This document shows positions 1 to 7,019 of a stretch of DNA of 8,935 nucleotides, piece after piece. Numbering within the stretch: position 1 is the stretch's first letter; every line of letters starts with the position of its first letter. The stretch comes from an uncultured Oscillospiraceae bacterium (GTDB taxonomy: Bacteria > Bacillota > Clostridia > Oscillospirales > Oscillospiraceae): positions 1-8,935 of the forward strand of contig CAAFMG010000106.1 in NCBI GenBank assembly GCA_900763965.1, given 5' to 3'. Position numbers and translations under genes: made by a program. The notes below the pieces were generated by a model, which saw nothing but the letters and a program-made list of their open reading frames with translations, did not search any database and was not told the origin of the DNA.

Positions 1-1
1 C

Positions 2-856
2 GGACGGCCAAATGTGGGCAAGTCCACCCTGACCACCTACCTGGTAGGCGAAAACATCGCCATCGTTTCCAATAAGCCGCAGACCACCCGCAACCGCATC
101 TGCGGCATTGTGACCCGGGGAAACACCCAGTTTGTCTTTGTGGATACCCCCGGCTATCACCGCAGCCGCACCAAGCTGGGGGATTACATGGTCAATGTAG
201 CCAAGGAATCCATTGCCGATGTGGATTTGACCATTCTGGTGGTGGAACCCATTGCCTCCATTGGCCCTCAGGAGGAAGGGCTGCTGGAAAAAATAAAGTC
301 CAGCAAATGTCCTGCCATTCTGGCCATCAATAAGATCGACACCGTGGAAAAGGATGCCCTGCTGGAAGTAATCGCCGTATATTCTCAGGCCGCTCAGTTT
401 GATGCCATCATCCCCATCTCCGCCAAGACCGGCGATGGTGTAGAAGAACTGCTGCAATGCTGCGGAAAATATGCAGCGGAAGGGCCCTTCCTGTTCCCGG
501 AGGATCTGACCACCGACCAGCCGGAGCGGCAGGTCATGGCAGAGATCATTCGCGAAAAGCTGCTGTGGTGCCTGGATAAGGAGATTCCCCATGGCACTGC
601 TGTGGAGATCACAAAATTCTCCGAACGGGACAATGGCGTGATCGACATTGATGCCACCATTTACTGCGAAAAAGCCAGCCATAAGGGAATCATTATCGGC
701 AAGCAGGGAGCTATGCTGAAAAAGATATCCTCTATGGCCAGAGTGGACTGTGAGAAGTTCATGGGAACCAAGGTCTATCTGACCACCTGGGTCAAGGTCA
801 AGGAAAACTGGCGGGACAGCGATTTCCTGGTGCGCAATTTTGGCTACAGCGAATAA
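2..856 (+). CDS. era: GTPase Era, 5' end missing
   Basis: Era is an essential GTPase that binds the 3' end of 16S rRNA and helps 30S subunit maturation. The window opens inside the P-loop, so about ten N-terminal residues are lost; 284 residues are visible. In visible numbering the G1 motif GRPNVGKST is at 1–9, the Era-type G2 stretch KPQTTRNR at 25–32, G3 DTPG at 48–51, G4 NKID at 110–113 and G5 SAK at 140–142. The C-terminal type II KH RNA-binding domain carries its GxxG loop (GKQG) at 233–236. The gene ends normally with TAA, and the length matches the roughly 300-residue family. A GTG at 14 could be read as a start, but it is the valine of the P-loop and not a real initiation codon. It is followed by a YqzL-like gene and recO, the usual Firmicutes neighbourhood. 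Confidence 0.97.
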   Translation, partial: GRPNVGKSTLTTYLVGENIAIVSNKPQTTRNRICGIVTRGNTQFVFVDTPGYHRSRTKLGDYMVNVAKESIADVDLTILVVEPIASIGPQEEGLLEKIKSSKCPAILAINKIDTVEKDALLEVIAVYSQAAQFDAIIPISAKTGDGVEELLQCCGKYAAEGPFLFPEDLTTDQPERQVMAEIIREKLLWCLDKEIPHGTAVEITKFSERDNGVIDIDATIYCEKASHKGIIIGKQGAMLKKISSMARVDCEKFMGTKVYLTTWVKVKENWRDSDFLVRNFGYSE

Positions 857-890
857 TTACCATATTAAAACGAACCAGTTGGGGCATTCT

Positions 891-905
891 ATCCCTGGGA
901 GGGAT
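891..905 (+). promoter_or_regulatory. Small hairpin covering the YqzL-like gene's ribosome binding site
   Basis: ATCCCT (891–896) and AGGGAT (900–905) form a perfect 6-bp stem with a 3-nt GGG loop. The purine-rich ribosome binding site GGGAGGG (897–903), seven bases before the ATG at 911, lies in the loop and 3' arm, so the fold would hide it. The stem is short and may simply be a by-product of a strong ribosome binding site preceded by pyrimidines. Regulation is an inference. Confidence 0.25.
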
Positions 906-910
906 GCTTC

Positions 911-1075
911 ATGATACCAGAAGAATTAAGCGCAGCGGACTATTGGCAGCTGTTTGCAAAAACCGGCTCACCGGAGGCATATATGCTGTATTCCAAGCAG
1001 CTGAAAATGGAGGAAGGAAATGCACCTGAAGATCCAAGCCCTGGTCCTGCGGGTTACGGATTACAACGATCGTGA
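911..1075 (+). CDS. yqzL: YqzL-like small protein
   Basis: This 54-codon gene starts at ATG 911 behind GGGAGGG (897–903) and stops at TGA 1073–1075. Residues 11–33 (YWQLFAKTGSPEAYMLYSKQ and on) match the pattern W-x-x-F-x-x-T-G-x-x-E-x-Y-L-L-Y-K that I recall for the YqzL family of Firmicutes. In Bacillus subtilis yqzL is also a very short gene between recO and era, so position and motif agree. Its biochemical role is unknown. The last 19 residues (after about residue 35) overlap recO in another frame for 56 nt, are Pro/Gly-rich and probably carry no conserved function. The overlap also places recO's ribosome binding site inside this gene, so translation of the two may be coupled. Confidence 0.8.
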   Translation: MIPEELSAADYWQLFAKTGSPEAYMLYSKQLKMEEGNAPEDPSPGPAGYGLQRS

Positions 1076-1763
1076 TGCCATGCTGACACTGCTCAGCCGT
1101 GATCACGGAAAGCTTTCGGCAAAGGTCAGGGGACTGCGCAGAAAAAGCAGCCCTCTGACTGCCCCCTGCCAGCTGCTGGCCTATGGAGAGTTTGTCCTCT
1201 TTGAAAATCGGGGGCAGTATACGGTCAACGAGGCCTATTCCATGGAACTGTTTTCCGAGCTGCGGCGGGATCTGACCAGACTCAGTCTGGGAACGTATTT
1301 TGCCCAAGCGGCAGAGCTGGTATCCCAGGAGGATCTGCCAAATCCCGAACTGCAAGCGCTGCTGCTGAACTGTTTGTATGCGCTTTCCAAACTTGGAATG
1401 GACGAGCGAACGGTGAAGGCTGTATTTGAACTGCGGACAGCCTGTCTGGCCGGCTATACCCCGGATCTAGTGGGGTGTCATGTCTGCGGCAGTCAGGCGC
1501 CGGATCGGTTTGATCTGTCCGCCGGTCAGCTGGAATGCAGTCAATGCCGCCATGGCACAGACTTCGGAATCCGTATGCCGGTAACGCCATCGGTGCTGGA
1601 GGCAATGCGGTATATCTGCTATTGTGATCCAAAGAAGATATTCTCCTTCCAAACCGGGCAGGAGACCATGGAAAAGCTGGCAGACATTGCCGAAGCATAC
1701 TTAACGACCCAGCTGGAGCATGACTTTTCTGCGCTGGATTTTTATAAATCCCTACTTATTTAG
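1020..1763 (+). CDS. recO: DNA repair protein RecO
   Basis: RecO anneals complementary strands and, with RecR, loads RecA on SSB-coated single-stranded DNA in RecF-pathway gap repair. The 247-residue product begins with the typical OB-fold sequence (HLKIQALVLRVTDYNDRDAM, then LLSRDHGKLSAKVRGLRR). A helical domain follows, then a zinc-finger-like Cys4 set: C153-x2-C156 (CHVC) and C173-x2-C176 (CSQC). Many Firmicutes RecO proteins keep these cysteines, whereas E. coli RecO lacks them. The ATG at 1020 has GGAGG at 1009–1013 with 6-nt spacing, and the length is normal. The stop TAG (1761–1763) overlaps the ribosome binding site of mutS2, so the two are almost certainly in one transcript. Confidence 0.95.
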   Translation: MHLKIQALVLRVTDYNDRDAMLTLLSRDHGKLSAKVRGLRRKSSPLTAPCQLLAYGEFVLFENRGQYTVNEAYSMELFSELRRDLTRLSLGTYFAQAAELVSQEDLPNPELQALLLNCLYALSKLGMDERTVKAVFELRTACLAGYTPDLVGCHVCGSQAPDRFDLSAGQLECSQCRHGTDFGIRMPVTPSVLEAMRYICYCDPKKIFSFQTGQETMEKLADIAEAYLTTQLEHDFSALDFYKSLLI

Positions 1764-1773
1764 GAGTTATCCC

Positions 1774-4152
1774 ATGTCTGAACTAAATGAAAAATCATTA
1801 TATAAGCTGGAACTGGATCAGGTGCTGCAGCTTCTGTCTGATTGTGCCGGTTCCGTTGGGGGCAAGGAAGCCTGTTTGAAGATCCGCCCCATCTCCGATC
1901 TGGAGGAAGTGGAGCTGCTGCTTCGGCAGACAGCGGCGGCCGCCGATCTGTGCACCAAAAAAGGCAACCCGGTTTTTGGGGATGTTTCGGATGTATCCGC
2001 CAGCCTGGAGCGGGCCAATCTGGGCGGATGCCTACAGCCCAAAGAGCTTCTTCGCATCGCCGGTATTCTGCGCTGCACCCGCAATATCCAGGGATATGTT
2101 TCTGAGGATGACCGGGCTACTGTGCTGGATGAAATGTTCCGGGCCCTTACCCCCAACAAATACTTGGAAGATAAGATCTACGGTGCCATTCTGTCCGAAG
2201 AAGAAATTGCGGACAATGCCTCCCCGGAACTCAGTGATATCCGCCGTCATATGCGTCTTCAGGCCGGAAAGATCCGGGACAGTCTGCAAAAGGTCATCTC
2301 CTCACCGGCCTACAGCAAATTCCTGCGGGAGCCGATCATCACCATCCGTCAGGGACGGTATGTGGTTCCGGTAAAATCCGAATGTAAAAATGATGTTCCC
2401 GGTCTTGTCCACGATGTTTCCGCCAGTGGCTCCACCTTCTTTGTGGAACCCATGTCTGCGGTCAATGCCAATAACGCTCTGCGAGAGCTGGAGATCAAGG
2501 AGAAAAAGGAGATCGAGCGGATCCTGGCAGAGCTGTCTGCTGAGGCGGCTGCCCATGCTGAGGATATCAATTTGAACCATACCATGCTGGTACAGCTGGA
2601 TGTGATCTTTGCCAAGGCCAAGCTTGCTTACCGTATGCAGGCATGGGCTCCTTTGATGAACGATCAGGGCCGGGTGGATCTGCGGAAGGCGCGGCATCCT
2701 CTCATCGACCCCAAGAAGGTGGTACCTATCTCCGTCCGCCTGGGCAGTGATTTTGATACCATGATTATTACAGGCCCCAACACCGGCGGCAAAACCGTGA
2801 CCCTGAAAACGGTGGGACTTCTGACCCTGATGGCAGAGTGCGGTCTGCACATTCCTGCCGGAGACGGCAGTACACTTTCCACCTTTGATGCGATCCTGGC
2901 AGATATTGGTGATGAGCAGTCCATTGCCCAGAGCCTGTCCACCTTCTCCAGCCACATGAGAACCATCGTAGATGTGGTGGCACAGTGTGACGGACACACC
3001 CTGGTCCTGTTTGATGAGCTGGGTGCCGGTACGGACCCGGCAGAGGGCGCTGCACTGGCCATGGCCATTATTGAGTTCTGCCGGAAGATGAACAGCCGGG
3101 TCATTGCCACGACCCACTACGCTGAACTGAAGCTGTATGCCATGCGAACCAAGGGAGTCATCAATGCCTCCTGCGAGTTCAACGTAGAGACCCTCCAGCC
3201 AACCTATAAGCTGCTCATTGGCATTCCGGGCAAGTCCAATGCCTTTGCCATTTCCCGGAAGCTGGGCTTGCCGGAGGACATTCTGAAGGAAGCAGACGAT
3301 CTGGTAGGCAAGAGTGACAAAGACTTTGAGGATGTGTTGTCCCAGTTGGAGCAGCAGCGTCAGCAGATGGAATCTGCCCGCATGGAAGCGGAGCGTCTGC
3401 GTCAGGAGACTGCCAAAATCAAGCAGCAGAGCGAGGAATACCATGAACAGCTCCGCAAGGAGAAGGAAAAAGCCATGGAATCCGCCCGCAAGGAAGCGCA
3501 GTATATCATTGACGAGGCCAGAGCCGCTGCCAATATTGCCAGCGAGGAACTGAAGGCCTTGCGCAAGCAGCTGCAAGACAGCGCAGATGCCACAGGGATC
3601 AATCAGCGGCAGGCAGAGCTGCGCCGGAATCTGAACGAAGCGGAGGACAAGCTCCGGGCTTCCCAACCGAAGCAGGCACGCCCTGCGCCTTCCCGTGGCA
3701 TTCTGGTAGGAGATACCGTAGAGCTTTTGAAGCTGGGAACAAAGGCCAGCGTCATTGCCATCAACAAGGACGGTACCTATCAGCTCCAGGCAGGCATCCT
3801 GAAAATGAACGCCAAGGCGGACGAAATCTATCTGCTGGAAAATGAAAATCCCTACAAGGTCAAGGGTGCCCATCCCAAGCATTCCGGCCGGGAAATGAAA
3901 ACCACAGCCATGTCCTCTGAGGTGGATCTGCGGGGAATGGATACCGTGGAGGCGATTTGCGTGCTGGAACGCTACCTGGACGAGGCCATGCGCTCCAATG
4001 TCTCTCCGGTTCGGATCATCCACGGAAAGGGCACCGGTGCGCTCCGTGCTGCCGTCCAGCAATGCCTGAAAAAGAACCGCTTTATCAAATCCTTCCGGCT
4101 GGGCGTGTACGGAGAAGGCGAAGACGGCGTGACCATTGCCGAGTTCAAATAA
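1774..4152 (+). CDS. mutS2: MutS2 family ATPase/endonuclease with Smr domain
   Basis: MutS2 is a MutS-like ATPase with a C-terminal nuclease domain. In different bacteria it is reported to suppress homologous recombination or, in B. subtilis, to act on collided ribosomes. The product is 792 residues, the usual size. The N-terminal core and clamp regions include the conserved run IRQGRYVVPVKSE and later HDVSASGSTFFVEP. Walker A GPNTGGKT is at 334–341 and Walker B LVLFDE at 410–415, followed by GAGTDPAEG. A long charged coiled coil spans about 510–630, a KOW-like segment 642–690, and the Smr domain runs from DLRG (718–721) through HGKGTG (750–755) to the end. The start at ATG 1774 is preferred because AGGAG (1762–1766) lies 7 nt before it. 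An in-frame ATG at 1720 would add 18 hydrophobic residues inside recO with no family support. The gap to recO is 10 nt. Confidence 0.97.
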   Translation: MSELNEKSLYKLELDQVLQLLSDCAGSVGGKEACLKIRPISDLEEVELLLRQTAAAADLCTKKGNPVFGDVSDVSASLERANLGGCLQPKELLRIAGILRCTRNIQGYVSEDDRATVLDEMFRALTPNKYLEDKIYGAILSEEEIADNASPELSDIRRHMRLQAGKIRDSLQKVISSPAYSKFLREPIITIRQGRYVVPVKSECKNDVPGLVHDVSASGSTFFVEPMSAVNANNALRELEIKEKKEIERILAELSAEAAAHAEDINLNHTMLVQLDVIFAKAKLAYRMQAWAPLMNDQGRVDLRKARHPLIDPKKVVPISVRLGSDFDTMIITGPNTGGKTVTLKTVGLLTLMAECGLHIPAGDGSTLSTFDAILADIGDEQSIAQSLSTFSSHMRTIVDVVAQCDGHTLVLFDELGAGTDPAEGAALAMAIIEFCRKMNSRVIATTHYAELKLYAMRTKGVINASCEFNVETLQPTYKLLIGIPGKSNAFAISRKLGLPEDILKEADDLVGKSDKDFEDVLSQLEQQRQQMESARMEAERLRQETAKIKQQSEEYHEQLRKEKEKAMESARKEAQYIIDEARAAANIASEELKALRKQLQDSADATGINQRQAELRRNLNEAEDKLRASQPKQARPAPSRGILVGDTVELLKLGTKASVIAINKDGTYQLQAGILKMNAKADEIYLLENENPYKVKGAHPKHSGREMKTTAMSSEVDLRGMDTVEAICVLERYLDEAMRSNVSPVRIIHGKGTGALRAAVQQCLKKNRFIKSFRLGVYGEGEDGVTIAEFK

Positions 4153-4186
4153 GCGGAAATCCCCTCTGCCTGAAAAAGAGCCAATG

Positions 4187-4254
4187 GGATGCAGCACAAA
4201 TACCGTTGACTTTTTGGCGAAAAATGCTATGATATATCCAGACCTGCTGCATCC
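4187..4254. repeat. 10-bp inverted repeat flanking the HPr promoter
   Basis: GGATGCAGCA (4187–4196) is the exact reverse complement of TGCTGCATCC (4245–4254). The arms lie about 10 bp upstream of the -35 box and just downstream of the predicted transcription start. A third partial copy, TGCAGC (4261–4266), can also pair with GCTGCA (4246–4251) as a leader hairpin with a 9-nt loop, ending only a few bases before the HPr ribosome binding site. This layout would suit a looping operator or a structured leader, but it does not match the cre consensus of CcpA. A chance repeat cannot be excluded. Confidence 0.4.
4206..4233 (+). promoter_or_regulatory. Housekeeping sigma-type promoter for the HPr gene
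   Basis: TTGACT (4206–4211) matches the -35 consensus at five of six positions. TATGAT (4228–4233) matches the -10 consensus at five of six. The spacer is 16 bp, and TGC directly before the -10 supplies an extended -10 element. The predicted start, near 4240, gives a leader of about 44 nt. The site lies in the only sizeable gap between mutS2 and the HPr gene, so HPr can be expressed independently of the era–mutS2 block. Confidence 0.8.
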
Positions 4255-4283
4255 TGTCAGTGCAGCGAAAAGGAGTGTTTGAT

Positions 4284-4544
4284 ATGTTTGAAAAGGAAGT
4301 TATTGTTCGTTGCGAATCCGGCCTTCACAACAGACAGGCTACATATTTTGTCCAGAAGGCCAACGAGTTTGAAAGCAGCATCTGGCTGGAATCCGACAAT
4401 CGCAAGATGAATGCGAAGAGTCTGCTGGGTATTATGTCCTTAGGGATCATTACCGGCACAAAGGTGAAGCTGATTGCTGCCGGCCCCGATGCAGAGGCCG
4501 CCGTAAATGCCCTGGAAGCGCTTCTTCAGCGGGACGTTTATTGA
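4284..4544 (+). CDS. ptsH: HPr-family phosphocarrier protein with Gln18 in the active-site loop
   Basis: HPr carries phosphate from Enzyme I to the sugar-specific IIA proteins of the phosphotransferase system. In Firmicutes it is also phosphorylated on Ser46 by HprK for catabolite control with CcpA. The 86-residue length is standard. His15 and Arg17 are present in GLHNRQA, but the usual proline after the arginine (GLHxRPA) is Gln18. Ser46 is present in NAKSLLGIMSLG, so the regulatory site looks intact. His15 argues against Crh, which has Gln there. ATG 4284 is chosen because AGGAG (4271–4275) lies 8 nt upstream; an in-frame GTG at 4260 would add eight residues (MQRKGVFD) and put the ribosome binding site inside the gene. 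It has its own promoter and terminator, and no PTS gene is adjacent, so a mainly regulatory role is possible. Confidence 0.92.
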   Translation: MFEKEVIVRCESGLHNRQATYFVQKANEFESSIWLESDNRKMNAKSLLGIMSLGIITGTKVKLIAAGPDAEAAVNALEALLQRDVY

Positions 4545-4565
4545 TTTTGAAATAAAATTGGACTG

Positions 4566-4608
4566 ACCGCCTTAATGCCTCAAAATGCATTGAGGCGGTT
4601 TCTCATTT
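4566..4608 (+). terminator. Rho-independent terminator after the HPr gene
   Basis: ACCGCCTTAATGC (4566–4578) pairs with GCATTGAGGCGGT (4587–4599) over 13 bp with one G·U pair, leaving an 8-nt loop. The following T-rich stretch (TTTCTCATTT) is interrupted by C and A, so termination may be partial. The structure ends 15 nt before the uvrC start codon, and its tail nearly reaches the uvrC ribosome binding site. Confidence 0.75.
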
Positions 4609-4623
4609 CACAGGGGGAAAACC

Positions 4624-6444
4624 ATGACCTTTCAGGAACTGAAGGAAAAAGCGCTGACACTGCCCTATGCTCCGGGTGTTTATATCATGCGGGACAAGAC
4701 AGATAAAGTGATCTATGTGGGCAAGGCCAAAAAACTGAAAAACCGGGTCAGCCAGTACTTTCAGGACACGGCATCCCACACACCTAAAACCCGGATGATG
4801 GTCAGTAAGATCCACCATTTTGATGTGATCGTAGCCGCCAGTGAATTTGAGGCGCTGGTTCTGGAATGCTCCCTGATCAAGCGTTATATGCCCAAGTATA
4901 ACATCCTTTTGAAGGACGGAAAGGGATATCCCTATCTCCGGCTGGATATGCGTGAGATCTATCCGAAAATCACCTTGGTCAGCAAAATAGAGGATGACGG
5001 GGCAGAGTATTTTGGCCCCTATGGCAGCCGCGGCGTGACCCACAGCGTCATGGAAGCCATTCGGGTTACCTTGAAGCTTCCAGGGTGCAGCCGACAGTTT
5101 CCCAGGGATGTGGGAAAGGAGCGGCCTTGCCTGAATTATCACATGAACCAATGCGCCGGGTGGTGTCAGGAAAATAAAACCTGTACCGAATACCGGCAGA
5201 CTATGGAGCAGGCCCGGCAGCTTCTTCTGGGAAATTACAAATCCGTAGCCGATCAGATCCGGGAGCAAATGCTGCTGGCCGCAGAAAAGCTGGAATTTGA
5301 GCTGGCGGCCAGCCTGCGGGATCGGCTGACGGCGGTAGAGGCGCTGGGGCAAAAGCAGCTGGTCACTGCGCTGTCTCTGGCGGATACCGATGTGATCGGC
5401 TATGGCGAAACCGAAACAAAGGCCTGCTTTGCCGTGCTGCATTTCAGCGGCGGCAATCTGCTGGACAAGGATTATGAGATCCTGCCCCGTCCGGATGACA
5501 AGCAGGAGGCGGTATCCAGTCTGATGAAGCAATACTACATCAGTCGCGGACTGGCACCAAAGCTGGTTTTGCTTCCCTTTGAACTGGATGACGGTGAACT
5601 GTTTTCTCAATTCATGGAGGTGCAGTTCGGCAGAAAATCCAAGCTGCGCATTCCTCAGCGCGGGGACAATGTACGGCTGGTGGAGCTTGCCTGTAAAAAT
5701 GCTCAGGAAGAAGCGGAACGCGTAACCGGAAAAGAGGAGCGGATCCAGGCTGTGTTGGTTCAGCTTGGAAAAATGCTGGCCATGGAGCCGCCGATGCGGA
5801 TCGAATCCTTTGATATTTCCAATATTTCCGGAACAGACATCGTAGCCAGTATGGTGGTGTTTCAGGAAGGAAAGCCAAAAAAGAGCGATTACAAGCGCTT
5901 CAAGGTGGAGGGGCTGGCGGATCAAGACGATTACGCATCCATGTATCAGGTGGTGAAGCGGCGGTTTATCCACTATAAGGATGCCGACAATGGTTTTGCC
6001 GAGGCTCCGGATCTGCTTCTGATTGATGGCGGTGTTGCCCATGCCTGTAAGGCCGTGGAAGCACTGCGAGAGCTGAATTTGGATTTTCTGGTATTCGGCA
6101 TGGTGAAGGATGATCGTCACCGCACACGGGCGCTGGTCACCCCAGAGGGACGAGAGATCCGAATTGACAACAATCAGGCGATTTTTGCATTGATCGGAAA
6201 TGTGCAGGAGGAAACGCACCGCTTTGCCATTACCTATCATCGCCAGCTACGCAGCAAGCGGCTGCGCTATTCCCAGCTGGATGACATTGCCGGGATCGGG
6301 CCAAAGCGTAAGCAGGAGCTTCTTCGCCAGTTCAAGTCCATTGCGGCCATTTCCGGCGCAACACTGCCGGAGCTGGAACGGATCCTGCCGCTCAATGCCG
6401 CCCAGGCTGTCTATCGTCATTTTCATGCAGGCGGGGAAGAATAG
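4624..6444 (+). CDS. uvrC: Excinuclease ABC subunit C
   Basis: UvrC makes both incisions in nucleotide excision repair after UvrA/UvrB find a lesion. The 606-residue product is full length. The N-terminal GIY-YIG nuclease (3' incision) has GVYIM at 18–22, IYVGK at 30–34, a probable catalytic Glu81 in LVLE and Asn93 in PKYN. Four cysteines (155, 169, 177, 181) match the spacing of the Fe-S ligands reported for E. coli UvrC. A UVR helix pair that contacts UvrB is at about 206–240. The RNase H-like nuclease (5' incision) shows D397 (FDISN), D436 (DDYASM), D468 (LIDGG) and H539 (TYHRQ). A helix-hairpin-helix DNA-binding tail covers about 553–602 (DDIAGIGPKRKQ). ATG 4624 follows GGGGGA (4613–4618). 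The stop codon overlaps the rsmD ribosome binding site. Confidence 0.97.
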   Translation: MTFQELKEKALTLPYAPGVYIMRDKTDKVIYVGKAKKLKNRVSQYFQDTASHTPKTRMMVSKIHHFDVIVAASEFEALVLECSLIKRYMPKYNILLKDGKGYPYLRLDMREIYPKITLVSKIEDDGAEYFGPYGSRGVTHSVMEAIRVTLKLPGCSRQFPRDVGKERPCLNYHMNQCAGWCQENKTCTEYRQTMEQARQLLLGNYKSVADQIREQMLLAAEKLEFELAASLRDRLTAVEALGQKQLVTALSLADTDVIGYGETETKACFAVLHFSGGNLLDKDYEILPRPDDKQEAVSSLMKQYYISRGLAPKLVLLPFELDDGELFSQFMEVQFGRKSKLRIPQRGDNVRLVELACKNAQEEAERVTGKEERIQAVLVQLGKMLAMEPPMRIESFDISNISGTDIVASMVVFQEGKPKKSDYKRFKVEGLADQDDYASMYQVVKRRFIHYKDADNGFAEAPDLLLIDGGVAHACKAVEALRELNLDFLVFGMVKDDRHRTRALVTPEGREIRIDNNQAIFALIGNVQEETHRFAITYHRQLRSKRLRYSQLDDIAGIGPKRKQELLRQFKSIAAISGATLPELERILPLNAAQAVYRHFHAGGEE

Positions 6445-6458
6445 GAGGAAAACCATTT

Positions 6459-7001
6459 ATGCGTGTAATTACAGGAACTGCCCGGGGCATTCAGTTGAAA
6501 ACTCCGGATGGGATGACCACCCGGCCCACCACTGACCGGGTGAAGGAAGCTATGTTCAGCATTATCCAGTTCGAGCTTCCCGGTGCTTCTGTATTGGATC
6601 TTTTTGGCGGCACAGGGCAGCTGGGCATCGAGGCTTTGAGCCGGGGCGCCAAAAACGCTGTTTTTGTGGATGCAGGGGAGCAGGCTTGCAAACTGATCCG
6701 GGAGAATTTGAAACGCACCCGTCTGGAAGGGAAGGGGAGTGTCATTCGCTCAGACTACCTGGACTATCTGCACAAAACCAGGGAGCAGTTTGATGTGATC
6801 CTGCTGGATCCTCCCTATGCGGAAGTTTTTCTGGAAAATGCTTTGAAGTGCATAACGGAAATTGACATTTTGCGTTCCAATGGTATAATAATGACGGAAC
6901 GACCTCTGGGAAAAGTGCTGCCCTGGGAATTTGAAGGGTATACCCGTTCCCGAGACTACAAATATGGAAAAATCCTCCTTACCATTTATCGTAAGGCGTG
7001 A
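6459..7001 (+). CDS. rsmD: 16S rRNA (guanine966-N2)-methyltransferase RsmD
   Basis: RsmD transfers a methyl group from S-adenosylmethionine to N2 of G966 in 16S rRNA of the 30S subunit. The 180-residue protein has the usual N-terminal run (RVITGTARGIQLKTP, then RPTTDRVKEAMFSII). The SAM-binding motif I VLDLFGGTGQLGIEALSRGA is at 45–64 and the catalytic motif IV DPPY at 117–120. The start has AGGAGG (6443–6448), which overlaps the uvrC stop codon, so translation is probably coupled to uvrC. rsmD next to coaD is one of the most widely conserved bacterial gene pairs and supports the assignment. Confidence 0.96.
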   Translation: MRVITGTARGIQLKTPDGMTTRPTTDRVKEAMFSIIQFELPGASVLDLFGGTGQLGIEALSRGAKNAVFVDAGEQACKLIRENLKRTRLEGKGSVIRSDYLDYLHKTREQFDVILLDPPYAEVFLENALKCITEIDILRSNGIIMTERPLGKVLPWEFEGYTRSRDYKYGKILLTIYRKA

Positions 7002-7019
7002 TTTTGGTTAGGATACTAT

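Noticed and set aside
1720..1773. Upstream in-frame ATG extending MutS2 by 18 residues
   Set aside because: It lies inside recO and lacks a good ribosome binding site. The ATG at 1774 has AGGAG 7 nt upstream and begins the sequence typical of the family.
1842..2374. Plus-strand frames of 87 and 132 codons inside mutS2
   Set aside because: They are out-of-frame shadows of a clear gene, with no ribosome binding sites and unnatural composition rich in Arg, Ser and Pro.
4159..4190. Possible terminator after mutS2 (ATCCC/GGGAT plus CTCT/AGAG)
   Set aside because: The stem is interrupted by a 5-nt bulge and no T-run follows, so it is not convincing.
2302..4197. Minus-strand open frame of 631 codons antisense to mutS2
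   Set aside because: It shares codon boundaries with mutS2, so its stops would be sense codons TTA, CTA and TCA, which this genome seldom uses. Its openness is a codon-bias effect. The sense frame has unmistakable MutS2 motifs.
4603..6240. Minus-strand open frame of 545 codons antisense to uvrC
   Set aside because: It has the same register as uvrC and the same explanation: rare TTA/CTA/TCA codons on the sense strand. The protein is low in recognisable motifs, and the frame runs over the HPr terminator tail.
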